A DNA stretch of 64,000 nucleotides from Rostratula benghalensis (lineage: Eukaryota > Chordata > Aves > Charadriiformes > Rostratulidae). Below the pieces are notes generated by a model that was given only the letters and a program-made list of their open reading frames with translations, was not told the DNA's origin and searched no databases. The stretch is taken from assembly GCA_013399305.1 (NCBI GenBank), contig VXAI01000019.1, forward strand, positions 681,636 to 745,635. The letters run 5' to 3'. The position numbers were made by a program, and so were the translations under genes. Within the stretch, counting starts at the first letter, position 1. Each line of letters begins with the position of its first letter. Below, in pieces: positions 1 to 13,078 of this stretch.

Positions 1-156
1 TTTTTTTTTATAGATCTGGCGCATTTTGATAAACAGAATTGTAGAATTGGCACAGTCTACAACTAAATGTACATTTTTAATGTTTATAATTTTTTTTACC
101 TCCAGGTTTAGTGCTGAGATCCTGAACGCAGAAAGCTGCAGTGCTGGATACTGCTT

Positions 157-216
157 GTTTCTTTGCTGTTTTTTCTTTTTTCTTTTTTTTTTTTCAAATT
201 TTATTTTTTGATAGCT
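157..216. repeat. T-rich low-complexity tract
   Basis: A nearly pure pyrimidine run with long T stretches, interrupted by single C and G bases and ending in a TTTTATTTTTTG segment. Low complexity seen directly. An A-rich tract of opposite composition follows at about 305-355. I see no element boundaries, so this is simple low-complexity DNA and not a dated insertion tail. Confidence 0.75.
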
Positions 217-304
217 TAAAGTATAGAAAGATTCCAAGATAGCCTTACCTAGATGAAGAGAATCTGGAGTTTGGACATGACCTCCCTAAAATCTTTGGTT
301 AAGA

Positions 305-355
305 AAAGGAAAAAAAGAATAAAAAAAAAAAAGAAAACCAACCGAAAACCAAAAC
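305..355. repeat. A-rich low-complexity tract
   Basis: Runs of A broken by single G, then a segment of AACC-type interruptions. The complementary T-rich tract lies about 100 bases upstream. No target-site duplication or element body was found on either side. Confidence 0.7.
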
Positions 356-641
356 ATGAAATGTAGGAGCAAATAAACAAACAAAAGAGCCCAGTCCAAG
401 TTAGCTCCTGCTAGCATAAAAGTTCAGATTTCGCTACTGAGATCATTGCTCTATTCTAAGCAGTTTTGCTCAATGTGTGATTCTAACAAAAACACCCTCT
501 TGCAGCTGGAGGGAGCCTTAACTAAGCACGAGCCTGTCAAGCTTTTCCCAGTGACTTCTGTCTACCAAATTCAGACTGATGTTTCGTGAAAGGGGCCTCA
601 ACAACCGGGCCCAGATTGCCTGAAAAGTATTTCCTGCCTTT

Positions 642-670
642 GAGAGAGAGAGAGAGAGAGGGAGAGGGAG
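642..670 (+). repeat. (GA)n microsatellite
   Basis: A 29-base pure-purine tract made of about nine GA units followed by GGAGAGGGAG. It forms one block with the second purine tract at 708-759. Such homopurine mirror tracts can form triplex DNA (known property of the sequence class); whether this one does is inference. Confidence 0.9.
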
Positions 671-707
671 TGAGCCTGCTTCTGCCTGCGCCAAGGAGAG
701 CATGCAC

Positions 708-759
708 AGGGAGGGGGAAAAGGAGAGGGGAGTAAAAAAAAAAAAAAAAGAAAAAAAAT
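708..759 (+). repeat. G-rich then A-rich purine tract
   Basis: Positions 708-732 are all purine with runs of three, five and four G. One T at 733 separates them from an A tract of 15 or more bases with one G interruption. There are only three runs of at least three G, so a canonical three-tetrad quadruplex is not supported. Confidence 0.85.
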
Positions 760-2550
760 AATAAAGGCAGCAAGACCGAGCATTTCAAGACATCCAGCTT
801 AACCCACTGCAGGGCTACTTCTATCCAAGGGGAAGATCTCTGCTACGACGACACAATGTAAACATCTTCCCCAACCCCTCCCTCCTATTGTGTGTTTTGT
901 CTTTGAAAAAAATATTTTATACACCCCACGTGCTCGTGCAAAGATAACAGTTAACCAGAACAACAGGAGAACATCCCTGAAGCACCTGGTCTTTGGCACC
1001 AGGTAGTGAGAAACGGGCGGAGAGGACCATGGTTTAATCTGAATTAACACGTGGCGTTGACAAAGGGTCTGGCGCTGCTCCGACAAGCACACACAGTTAG
1101 ACAGATACCATTTGCACACATGCACTAAAATTGTATTTCTACTCAAGAGAATAAACTGGACCTGAGAAAATGAAGACTACAGTTTAAACGCAGTCATATT
1201 GCAGGCAGTGGCATACATTGCTTTACCTCTTCTGAGAATCCTCCAGAGTCACACAAATCCAGCTCTGCAAAAGCACAAGGACAGACTCCATCTTGATCAT
1301 ATTAGTATTTTGCTGACATAAAACACTTGTAACTACTTCGTTCCAGTTTGACAGGGTTCCTGAATCACGTCTCCAGAGTAACCCACGGCATCTACATCCT
1401 TTGCTCCATACAAATTTAGCGAATATCGTCTGTTTATCTTTTCTGCTTTCTTCTGCCTCCTCTGAATGACTTCCTCTTAGCTGTTCCAGCCTGAGAACTT
1501 GGATTACCATTTGGTTTTGATTAAAACCAGACGGACAGTGCTGTAGAAGTTTGAGGGTAAGCTAATGGAAATGACTAGTATGGCTTTAATTAGTGTAAAT
1601 ATTAATAATAAATATTAGCTGTTCATATAACAAATTCTATTAACAAACATGCAAAAAACCATCTTTGATCAGTGGTCTCACATTTAGGTGAAATAACTTA
1701 ATTTTTATTTCATTTAATTCAACCAGAATCATAATGGTAACGATGATTTCCAAATTACAGGGTGAAGTAAACTATTTATTTCCCTTTTCTTTAAAGAAAT
1801 AAGTGTTTAATTGTCCTTCCAGGTGAGTCGGCCGCATATCATCTACCTTTTGATGGCCCCTTCAGCCAGTGCAAACATCCTTTATTAATTGTTGCTCTGA
1901 GTAAATGATTTTACCATTACTGATCAGGTTATCAGTTGGAATCTTTGGCTGGCCTTCAGAGGGAGCTATGGAGATGCAGAGGTAAGACACTGCATACCAT
2001 AATGCTACGCAAAACAGTGTCTGGATATTTAGTGACCAGAAAGTCTCTTTGCAGCAGGCCTGCCACAGTTGGGGCAGGATATTTAGTCTGAAAGGAGATA
2101 GGAAACCTTCATAATTAGTAACTGCTGACACACGAGCTTTCTACCAGCTTCCAACAACTGCCTTTTAATTGTTTATACAATGCCTTCATTAGCTCAAGCG
2201 AGTCTTCTTGAGGGCATTTCTTAGTCAAAGAAAAGCCAGCCCCGTAGGGCTGTCTCCAGCGCCCACTAATATGGTCATATCTGGAGCTAATTTGTCAAGC
2301 TTCAGTTCCTCAGCATGTGGAACTTTGTGCTAAAGTCTGCTAAATTTGCTGAATGTGGTCTTCATTGTCGTACACGTAATTTTATATATGCATGTTTCTG
2401 CCTTAAAATTACAGTATTAACTTGAAAAGTTAGTTGCAAAATTACGCAAGGCCAAAGGGGGTTTGAAATTTTTCCCAGTATCTTTCATGTATGTGGATGG
2501 TGGAGGTAGACAACCTTAAGTGGAATGGCTTACCAGCCTAACCTCTACAT

Positions 2551-2574
2551 CTTCAAAGACAGAGGTCTTTGAAG
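2551..2574. repeat. perfect 10-bp inverted repeat, 4-base loop
   Basis: CTTCAAAGAC and its exact reverse complement GTCTTTGAAG are separated by AGAG. Each arm contains a CTTTGAA core like that of TCF/LEF sites, in opposite orientations. The hairpin is seen directly; factor binding is inference. There is no T run after the stem and no gene beside it. Confidence 0.85.
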
Positions 2575-2801
2575 CCCATAAAAGGAAGTGGCATATGTGG
2601 TGGTAAACTCTGATCAGAAAGGAGTGCAGCCCCAGAGGTAAATAACTTTTCAGAATTATTTTTAACTATATTTGGCTAGCCCAAGATCTGAACGCATAAC
2701 TTTTACTTGACTATAAAATGTGATTTATACTATTTTCCTGAAAGATTTCCAGTTTCGATTTCAGTGAATCGATTACAGGCTGCACTGGGACACATTTTAC
2801 T

Positions 2802-2828
2802 TGCAATTATGCAATTGCATAAATTGCA
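2802..2828. repeat. 16-bp perfect palindrome with near-symmetric flanks
   Basis: TTATGCAATTGCATAA at 2807-2822 equals its own reverse complement. Outside it, TGCAATT (2802-2808) and AATTGCA (2822-2828) are also inverted, offset by one base. The half-site TTATGCAAT resembles C/EBP-ATF type sites, and ATGCAAT resembles a degenerate octamer. The symmetry is seen directly; regulatory use is inference. Confidence 0.85.
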
Positions 2829-5800
2829 CTATTTTGAAATATATTTTTATGGGAATCAAAATAAAACAAAAAGCCTTTAGTTTCCTTGCAATTAAAATTT
2901 AATAAGAAAGTTGGGGTTTACAATCCAAAAAAAGTGATGAGAAATTGAAATACATTGTTCCAAAATTTTTTTTAAAAATTTCAAGACAGAATTTTAATTA
3001 ATTTTTTTTTCCCTAAATATTTTTCTTCAGCCAAGCTTTGCTTAATTTTTCATTGGGAAACTTTGCTTTCAATCAAGCAGGGTTTTCTACAGAAGCTCGT
3101 CACAGGAATAAGACAAATTAAAAAATGTGGAAATGAGGACATATTTCAAAGTTATGAAGTTACTAGGGCATGGTCTGCTCTATGAAACAGTTTTACAAAG
3201 ACAACTTATTTTCAAATATTCTCTAATGCCTGATGAATAGCTAAAAAAAAAAATAGGGGACATCGTAGACAATGTCTGTCCATTTCCCATCAGTCTAGGA
3301 AAACTGGGGATTGTCTCCCATACATCTTTTCTTGCTATTACATTTACAAAAAGGAGGAGAATAACCAGAGTTTGAATATGTGTTCTAAGATGCTTTAATA
3401 AAAATTCATAATGATACCAACAAAAAGGCATTCAGCAGTATGCTGTAGTGAAAAAAGAAAAGAAATAACACGTGGAATAAGAACACCTAAATCTGAAAAC
3501 CTTAATAATTCTGTTGGGCCTTGGACAACCAGCAGAATTGAAAAAGTAAATAGAGGAATGAAGGAGTAACAAGGAGCAAGGTAATTCACTATCGAGGTAA
3601 GTTAATAGTACAGCTGTACTTTGTATGCGTTGATTAAATGAACTTCAATTGCCATCAGACTGACTTTACTAAAACACTAGAATCTAGTTCCTTGCTATTT
3701 CTGGGTTTAAATCAATTAGAAAGATGGTCTTTCTTGATGATACCTCTTAAGCTCAAAAAAACAGATGGCTGAAAGCTAGACCATATAAATTGGGTATCCA
3801 GACAACTCTAATTTCTATTTATGTGATGAACAATTATAATATTATATTATTATTGTAACAACTATATTTTGTTTCCAAAATAATTAAAAATAAGAAAAAT
3901 CTAACATAGATATGCTATTTATCCACAAATATAAACTGTTTTTTGCCATACTAGTATAAGCTGAGTACATTCCATGACATATTATGGAAAGAGAAACTAA
4001 TAGCATTCTATTTACATGATCCTGTATAAAATGAACTACCAAACCGATTCAATACATAAATTAATGAGAATTTACCTGAATCATGCAGCTGCTTTATAGA
4101 AAATCATTAAGACACAATACATTTAGTATTCACTGCATACAAAATTCAAACATCTTCAGTGAAACCAAATCACCAGGGTTTGTGGACTGATCTAATATGT
4201 TTTCATGCTTAAAAAACAATCTTGTTGAGAAAGTAATTAATATTTTTTTAAAAAATAAATAAAAAAAAGAGTACCTTAAATCTCAGTCTTATTTGTCTTA
4301 GGTAATAGAAGTTTGCATATGCCTCATGGAAAAACATGAAAACTTTGGCTGATAGCTTCCTTTTTTTCCTAAAAAGTATGGTTAGACCTGTGGTATTTCT
4401 CCTAATGAATGAAGTATAAGAAGAAATATCTATATTGATTAAATACACCTGAGAACTGTTAAAAATACAGCAAGACAGAGGAAGACTGCTCTATTTTATT
4501 AATAATTTTCAAAGTTTCAATATTTGCTTTTGCTTCACAATATATTTACCTGTTTTTGTTAAGTATTTCATACTTTCATATTTCATACTGTATCAAATAT
4601 ATTATTTTGCTCACACCAAGACATTTAATGAAAAAGTTTTGAGTTTGATGAAACCATGATAGATAAAACACATTCATGATCCAGAGAAAGAAAGGGAAAG
4701 AGAAGAATTCATCAGGCAAACACAAGCTGGTACAACAGAGAGGTGGTCAGGCGGTGACCAGGTATGTGAGAATCTCAGACTTCATTAACTTGTTCTGTTC
4801 AGGGATGTAAACATGTCTCCTATGTCTTTGCTAGGTCAGTGCACTGGACTACAGTAGAAATGCATTGCATGAAGAAGACTTAAAAAGGCTCTTTATAATT
4901 TCCCACTTCCAAAAAAAATAATGAATTTCAGCAAAATGATGCTTTTTTGAGTATGTTAAGGCTGTATCTCTAGGCAAAAGTCTTCACTGCCAAGGCTTTA
5001 TGAAGAGCATATGATTGGAACTACTTGAGAAATCTCATCAACTTTTAGACAGCCACTTTTCAGAACTCAAACTCATTAGAAGTGACAATATCTGTGTGTA
5101 TCACTGAGAAGTACTGTATAATTAAAAAAAAAAATAATACACAAATACAATGAATTCCCCATAAACTGTTCATTTGGAATTTGATAATTACATTTCTGCA
5201 ATTTTGAATTCTAATTGTCAAAACTCCCAGCCTTCTCAATAATTTAGACAGAAACATTTACATTGTTGTTTAAATGCCTTTTAGGTTTCCATGTGCTTAT
5301 ATGTCCTCCTATTCTCAGTGACATTATTATCATTAAGTCATCAAAGGGAAAGAAGAAAGCTAAGGTCATTTTGGTTTTGATTCAAAGTTCTTAATTTTTC
5401 CACAGAAGATAAACTCTGAAATACAAAGCTGCTCCTCAGACATGCACAAGCACCAAAATAATATGCTAAATGAAGATTAACATTGATTAAAAGAGTGAAA
5501 TCACTTCCAAAAGAGGTAGATGGTAATCTTTATGCAGACTACCTATTTTTAGTACTGTTTGTTCTATTTCCTGTTTAGGAATTTTTCATCATTCAAATTC
5601 AGGTTTGAATGATCAAAAGAAAGATTCTGTTTATAATATGTTATGCTATTTAAAGTGTGTTTGTCAGAGTTGCTTACATTTTCCGTGACATGGATGCTTA
5701 GCTGTTGCTCCAAACAAATCTCACTTCTTTGCAAGCTCCACATTTCTATTTTAAGAACTTTTCTTCATGAATTTTCATATGAAACCCTTTCAAGCTATGC

Positions 5801-6913
5801 TATTTTAGTAGGGGGAAGCCTTTTAGAAATACCAAAGGTGGATGCCATTAAAGGTCCTAAGGGCAATGAAACTCTCCTCAAATTAGCTCTCGAGACTACC
5901 TGTTAGCAGACATGCTGGTCGATGAACAAACCTTTTCTTGTGCTGGTAAATTGATGACAAAACCTGTAAGAGTACAATTACCGCAGTCCCTGTGGAAATT
6001 GAAACTGTCACAGTCTACAACTTCAGGTTTCTAGATAAGTAACACTAAAGTTCAGCAAGACATTATCAACCACATAGCTTTGCAATGTTACACAATGATG
6101 TAAACTGAAGTCAAACCGCAGTTTCAAGAGCTAATCGAAGAGTAAGTGGTTCCAGTCTCACTGGAATATGCTACCCAGACCTTGGCCTTGCTTCTACGAT
6201 TTAGTAATCAATCAGCATATCTGTCATAACTTGGCAAGAAACTCAGAAAGTTGTGTGTTGCTGAACTGTATCTTACATTTCCTGTTGTGAAGACTCTGGA
6301 TCTTCCGTCCTGGGGATGTCTTTCAAGCAATTATTAATTTTTAAATGAAGCCCCTTGAAGAAATTTTTATTGTAGGGATCACAAATTTAAAGCAAAAGCA
6401 AAGCACAAAGATGTAAGTACCTGCCCTCTGTATTGTGGCTACAAGATGAGATAAAAATGATCGCATGGGTGCATGTGGTACATTTTATTTCTGCAGAGAT
6501 GACAGGCACTGATAAAGAAGGATATGTGCTTACACGTGGTAAATATTAAGGATAGTGCTATTGAATATTGAGTACAAGCGGACAATATGCAGCCAGGTTC
6601 ATCTCTCAGTGAAGACAATGCTTTCCTTAAATCTCACTTATATGAATGTTCTTGGAAGGCCACTGCAGTACATTTACTTGAAAAGTCATGTTTTGTTGCT
6701 GTTATTGTTTTTTTGTAATAGGATTGAAATAGCTGCACTAAACTCAGGGGAGATACTTCAGTTTATAGCAGTTGAGGATGTGGTCCACTCATTCCAGACT
6801 TTTGCAAGCTGTTTGGATTCGTCCTTCCTAATTGCTTTCAGATCTGTGGAACAACACAGTCTCTCACAGGCTGTGTCTGTTCAATGTAACCTACATGAGA
6901 CTTTTTATACCTA

Positions 6914-7185
6914 GAATCATTGAATCATCTAGGTTGCAGAAGACCTTTCAGATCATCGAGTCCAACCATAAACCCAACACTGCCAAATCCACCCACTAAG
7001 CCATGTCCCTAAGTGCTACATCTACTTGTCTTTCAAATACCTCCAGGGATGGTGACTCAACCGCTTCCCTGGACAGCCTGTTCTAATGCTTCACAACCCT
7101 CTCAGTGAAGAAATTTTTCCTAATCCCCAATCTAGACTTCTCCAGGTGCAACTTGAGGCTGTTCACTCTCATCCTCTGCTGTTGT
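6914..7185 (-). mobile_element. CR1 LINE fragment, 3' end, 5'-truncated
   Basis: Read on the minus strand this is the 3' end of a chicken-repeat-1 type non-LTR retrotransposon. The tail lies at the low-coordinate end (AGAATCATTGAATCATCTAGG on the plus strand), followed by the hallmark GATCATCGAGTCCAACCAT block. Next come the 'ACCTCCAGGGATGGTGACTC' block, the 'CTGGACAGCCTGTTC' block, and the 'GTGAAGAAATTTTTCCTAAT' block. Homology fades after about 7185. Only the last part of the element is present, with no intact ORF2, so it cannot move on its own. Truncation from the 5' side is typical for CR1. The well-preserved blocks suggest a moderately young copy, related to the 26.0 kb copy. Confidence 0.95.
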
Positions 7186-8588
7186 CTGTCTGTATTTATA
7201 TTTACTGTTAATTATTTTGGGTTTGTCCACCTATTCAAAGTGGAATCTGGGAACATAAAAGCTATTGATCCACTTCCTAAACCCTCTTTTTGTCGTTCAA
7301 TGCCCAAAAGCATTAAATAACATCCAGGAACTTATTATTCTCTCTCATTATAATAACATGTACGTTTGCAGTGGATGATGAATGGAGAAACACAGAGTTT
7401 TCTACCCAATTTCTGAGAGCCCTTGCAGTCAGAAATTACATGGTAGTGGACTTTCTAGGAATTAATCTAAAAAGATGACCCAAGTACCAAAAGAATTTAA
7501 CAAGTACAGGAAATGTTCAGCGGAAATCTTACAAACTATTAGGTCAAATCCAGTTCAGACAGGTATATTTCAACAGTGCTATTCAGCTGCAGGAGACAAA
7601 AACCTACATTAGTAAAATTATTACTGTGGCTATGTCTAAAGGGAATGGATAAGAGAACCAAACCCTTCATCATCTTGTAGACTATTTGCAAAAAAAATGG
7701 ATTATGAACCCATAAGTAAAAATACTGCATATTCAATTGCTGGTTTTGTTTTTCTTACTCGGTATAAATGCATAAAATTCTGATGCTGACACTGTTTGTT
7801 TTCTGATGCAAAGCTTTCTACATGCATTCTAAGGCTATTAAAACCACACAGCTATTTCTAGAAACAATTTATAGACCACCACCTTTATGCAGGGTCGTAT
7901 CTCTTAACCTCATCATTGTCAATTAGTTGGACATTTTTTTCTGGCTTTTACCAGCTTCATGTTACTCCAAATGAAATACCAAACACGAACATATAACAAA
8001 GGCCAATTCCAGTTTATTCAGTTACTGCATGCCTATCTATGAGGAAACGTGTTTCTAAACACCTATTGAACATTTACATGATAATTATATACACATTTAA
8101 CAATGAAGCAAATATCTTGGTGATTGTTATTAGCAAGGGAGTATGACAAACTAGTCATATTTAATTATTAATTTTTGGAACTTAAAATATGAAAATTAAA
8201 AACAAAAAAAAGTGCTAAAAAATTGGTTTAGATTATGTATGTCAAGTCTCCTGCTTATAATGATCTGTAACCATCTACTGACTTTCTATGTTGTAGCTGC
8301 TCCAAACTTCTTGACAGACTGAGGGACAGAGCTGAGGAGTACCATTTAAATTAAGCTTAAGATCACTTCTGTTTATATCTCAACTCATGTCCAGTTAAGG
8401 CTAGATTATGTGGAGGATGGTCAGTGGACTCCATTTTTGCAAAATACAAGATCTTAAAATATTTATTACTTCAGGACTGCTGCTGCGGAGAACTTTATAC
8501 AACCCTATATATGTCTGGGAAAATGTACATTTTATTTGAAAGTCTGGGGAGTACTTTTCACTTGTTAAAGTTATGCCAAATGTCCCAT

Positions 8589-8615
8589 TAAAAAAAAAAA
8601 GAAAGAAAGAAAAAA
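8589..8615. repeat. A-rich tract with GAAA units
   Basis: A run of about 12 A followed by three GAAA units and a further A run. It is a simple sequence similar in composition to the tract at 9526-9575. No element body is attached. Confidence 0.85.
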
Positions 8616-9410
8616 GCATTGCACTATTTTTCTGTGGCTTCAATAATGTTAGTCTGCTTTCCAGACTATTTCTTAATTTTCCGAAGGTCATATTTTTGAG
8701 ATACACAGCTAGCTGAATACGTGGTGCTATTGTCAGTTTTCACACTATACAGCATAAGATGGCAAGGCCCTGTTTCGTTTGCACTTGGGTATGTACACCC
8801 TGTTTAATATTTCTATAGAACCTATAAAGTTTGTGTAAACTCTACTTTTATCTTCTTCTTTGCAAAGTACCCTAAAAATTTGCTCTTTCAATATCACATT
8901 TCATTCCATTAGCAATCCTTTCCATCTTCCAATCAACCAGAAAATACAGTGGTACTGTGTTCTTAAAACAAACCAAGCAAGGTTGTTTGTCCGTTTCCTG
9001 AGAAAATGCTTGGGATACATAAATATAATTATTGCTGTTCTCTTGTAGAAACCACAGATTACTCAAAATAAATTCAGACTTCCCAAACAATAGGGAATTA
9101 TTGGATTAATTCAGACCAATTCCTTCCTGGGGTCATTTTATTTAGTGTCATGAACCTTAGCTACACTGTGCTACCAGATTCATTAGAATAAATATGTTAT
9201 TTGGTAAGCAGTCATTTGTGTGATAATATAAATCTTCATACATGATGACTGAACAATCAATCTATACAAAACACAGAATTCATTCAGCTCAAAATTCTTA
9301 GTTGTGAATGCAGCAAGACCCGCATGATTACATCCAGTGAGAGATGCAGGCTTCCATTAAGACAAATTTACATTCTAGAAATACATTTAATCTGGGCCAA
9401 ATACATGTAT

Positions 9411-9446
9411 TGCTTTTATACTTTTTTATACTTTTATATGCTTTTA
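9411..9446 (+). repeat. imperfect tandem repeat, about 10-bp period
   Basis: Successive units TGCTTTTATA, CTTTTTTATA and CTTTTATATG, then CTTTTA, repeat a pyrimidine-then-ATA pattern about every 10 bases. The T tracts therefore fall in phase with the helical repeat, which is known to favour DNA curvature. The copies are seen directly; bending is inference. Confidence 0.7.
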
Positions 9447-9525
9447 AAGTCAGGCTTATGGAATCAAATTTAGGAGTTATTGCCTCAAAGATAAAGATCT
9501 CTGTGTTTTCTATAGAGAACGACCA

Positions 9526-9575
9526 GGGGGAAAAAAAAAAACAAAAAAAAAAAGAAAGAAAGAAAAGAGAGAAAT
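9526..9575. repeat. A-rich / (GAAA)n tract
   Basis: GGGGG, then about 11 A, a C, another 11 A, then three GAAA units and GAGAGAAA. The open frame crossing it (9344-9610) owes its lysine-rich C-terminus to this tract and is not a gene. Confidence 0.9.
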
Positions 9576-10119
9576 TAAATATTTTTGGGCAAAGAAAGAC
9601 CCTTCTGTAATTTGGTATTTATATACCAGAAATCTTTCAAAAGAGGGAGTGTAAAAAAAGATAATTAAGCACCAGACACTTTCTACTTAGGTAGGAAATG
9701 AGAATACACTTATAACTTTGGAGTACAGGTAGTATTGGTACATCAGTAATTATAAAATACATTTCTTGCAAGATATTCTGTTATTCATAGCAAATAGACG
9801 TATTTAGATATATTCAGATGCTGACGCATGTACTGAACACTACATTTATGAATGGCAACTGATAAATCCTAATTAGATAACAGAAGAAAGTTCAAGTTCA
9901 CATTTTATTTTTAATTCAAGAGAAAAGTACTAAGTAGACGTATCTTCAGAACAATTATGTACCTACAGAACTGAGCTTGGAATTTTAGAGAGAGATGTCA
10001 CTCTACAGACATAAGGAATTTTCTTTGACAAAGAAGTAGTCATTATAATTTCTGTGAGCTACAAGCTCATATCAGTACTTTATTTTTCTATTATCATGTG
10101 GACAGTCTAGCTCTTTATG

Positions 10120-10144
10120 AAAAAAAAAACAAAAACAAACAAAA
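10120..10144. repeat. A/C-rich tract (AAAAC units)
   Basis: Ten A, then CAAAAACAAACAAAA. One of a set of similar A/C tracts spread through the window (also 21034, 34168, 47399, 52807 and 59865). Confidence 0.8.
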
Positions 10145-13078
10145 GCTTTGAAAAAAGCCAAGGTGCCACACTTCCCTACCTAACAGATAGGTATTACAAA
10201 AGTAGGCTTTTTTAACTTCCTGGCTTTTATGAAACATATTATTCATTAATCAAAGGCAGCAGCACCTCAACAAAACACCACAAAATGAAAATCTCTGTTA
10301 CATTAATGCTACTAAAATTTAATATGAGTTTTACACAAGACAACTGTAGTCTGTGAATTGTTATAACCGTTATCAGGATTTTATAGAACAGAAAGAATTG
10401 TGGTCTGCTAGCCATGTAGGCTCTGGAAACCAGTAAGAATGAAAGAGTGCCAAATCCACCCAATTTCAAAAACTTTCAAGGACATATATAAAATGTGCTG
10501 GTTCTTGATCCTGCAGGAGAAAATGTGTGGATAAAATGCCTGTTGGATATTTTAGTTAAAATGGAATTTTCTCAGAAAAATAAAAAAAATTAATGACTGC
10601 AACTAAAGCAGATGTACAGCCAGCGTGCAAGTCACTTCACAGCATAATCCATTTAGACATATGGTTATTAGTTGCCTCAATTTAAAAAAAATGAGCAACC
10701 AAACCCATCAATCTCTACTAACTAAAGAATTAATTACTAGATTACCAATCAAAAAACAGAATGGGTATAAATGATTCATAAACAAATGAAATACTCTTTT
10801 AATACTAAGAGCATTTTGACTCTGAGTCATGGACCAGAATCTGCTTTTAAACCTGAAACACCAGGGTATGTGGGACGTGGATGAAATTTGGCCACGTGTA
10901 ACAATCTGGTCTCGGTGTACGTCAACGCATGGAGTTGAAAGGTATAACAGGACTTAAGACCAAGGCTGTCACTGTGTAACTTCAGGTGTGTGTAGTGTTG
11001 AGTGTTGTTGCAGATTGGTTTTCAGTTATGGAAACGAAAAGAAGTTGTTTTCTTACTGTTCATACCCTCACATCATATGGAGATACAACCCTCCATCCGG
11101 AGGCCTCACTGAAGGCTTGTCATCTCACCCTGTCCTGGCCTACTGGGCCCTTGGCTTCCTAGAGACCTCTGAGAAAGTAGTTTTGAGTACTTCTGCAACT
11201 GCTTTTGGAAAATTCAATCTAGATCAGAACATGAAGGAATCCAGTCAGTGAGCTAAGTCTGCTAACAGCAGCAAACAAAAATAATTTAGACCTATCAGAC
11301 ATGAATCTGGTTAGTATTTTAAACTCTACAATGCATGTGTTTTCTAATCTTTAAACTACTCTCCACTATGACTGTCTAATGACATACCTTCCCTTCTACC
11401 ACTGATTTTTGAAGTTTTTTATGTACAGTTTTTAGTTACAAAAAGAGAGGCAGATGATTTTGACTTTAGAATTTGCTTTAACATGAAACTTTGTTAAACT
11501 TATAAATATGGACATTCCAGATGACACATACAACGGTCTCAGAAATGCCATTCAATTCCCTATTGTCAACTTTTTTTATTTTATGAATATTTTTACGGTA
11601 TTCCAAAAATTACTACATACATTTTCCAAAAAAGAAAATACAAATCAACAACCATATAAATCAGCACAGATTTTGTTCCAAGAATTGCTTTTATTTATAG
11701 ACTAGAGGTTCCCAGCTGCATATAAAATTTCTGCTAGTACCATACTTAGTGTGGAGATCATACCAATTATGAAAGATGGAGAAAGATTGACATTCTACAA
11801 GACATTGGCTAGATTTCAGATAGGAAATGTGTTCTGGGATGTGTCTGCCGAGAAAGAATTACTGGAAAACTAAGTGTGGTGTAGATGTATGTTTTTCATT
11901 TTTATTAGGAATTCTATAGATGCAGATTTGAAAAACACATAGGAAACAATAACCATAAAAGATAAATGAGATTTTGTGGGACAGAACTACTTTAGTATAA
12001 TACATTACTAATACTACAGACTAAAAAAATCTTCCAGGGTGCAAAGATAGGCATTTAAACATAATAGAAATGTTCATACACAAATATATATGAAATTGCA
12101 TGTTGCTCTTCTTTAATCTTAATATAATTTTCCTTAGAATTCTGATGAATTAACAAAGGTCCCAATTCATGATTCACCTTATCTAAGGTAGCATAATGAA
12201 GACAACCTTTCCTCCATTTGTAATTAGATGCATCAACAGCTATTAAGCAAAGTTATAAACTCAGGGCTGAGTTTCTGACCTAAACTGAAGACTTCTGAGG
12301 AAACTGAAGGGCTAAAGAGGAAAAGAACTGCCAGGAGAAACCTCATTGTGAGGTCGTCCTGTTCTTACATTCTTTCATGATGGGCCATTACTAGGAATCT
12401 GCTCCTGGCTGCTGATACACAGGGTATTATTGGGCCAGATGTGCTTTTTATGTAGCAAGACTACTTAGTTGCTATGTAATACCATCATTCTTATGTCATG
12501 TATTTTTATGACTACCTCCTCCTTGTACAGAATATCCATTTACAAATTCAAGAAAATCCAACATTTCTGCCAACAATCTCTCTCATTCATCTCTATTCTC
12601 TGCTAATACCAAAATGTCAGAACGACAGACATCAAGACCTGTTTCTTCTGTAGACCCCACTACCTCACTACAGTATAGCTTGAAATTAGCAGTTATAAAG
12701 ACAATTAAACTTCAAAACATGCACATACTAGGCCAAATGTACAGAAAGCAATGATGAAAATGTGAAAATATTTTTATTCTGAACCTTCTAGTTGCCAAAT
12801 AGTAATTAGAAAGGTACTGTGATAAAAACAAGGAGGCCACCAATAGCTGCAGCAGGTTTTTCAAATGTCGCTTTCATCTCTAAGGGGAGAGTGCAGTCAC
12901 TTAATGCAGATTTTTTTAGTGGATGAGGGCGTATGTTCACTTTGTTTTTTGTAAATATGAGCAAAGACATATCTGCAACATGAACATTAAATGGGTTGAA
13001 AGATCACAAACATACATTACATACCAGTGCAACCACACTGCATACATCTCAGTTTATGCTGAGCTATGTATTTGTTAA

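Larger units (their letters stand above)
1..6912. other. unique AT-rich noncoding DNA, no gene seen
   Basis: I found no gene in this stretch. The longest open frames (115 codons, minus strand, 799-1146; 119 codons, plus strand, 6555-6914) show no recognisable domain or signal, and the second runs up against the CR1 copy at 6914. The first 1.1 kb is richer in purine tracts and CpG than the rest. Two perfect inverted repeats (2551-2574 and 2807-2822) are listed separately. The remainder is AT-rich, with short A and T runs and no repeat family I recognise. Confidence 0.7.

Noticed and set aside
799..1146. 115-codon open frame, minus strand, beside the purine-rich block
   Set aside because: No family resemblance. 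It overlaps no conserved motif and the start codon has no supporting context.
6497..6538. 42-base micro-exon candidate between TTTATTTCTGCAG and GTAAAT
   Set aside because: One frame is open and starts with ATG, but 42 bases is too short to judge and no neighbouring exon supports it.
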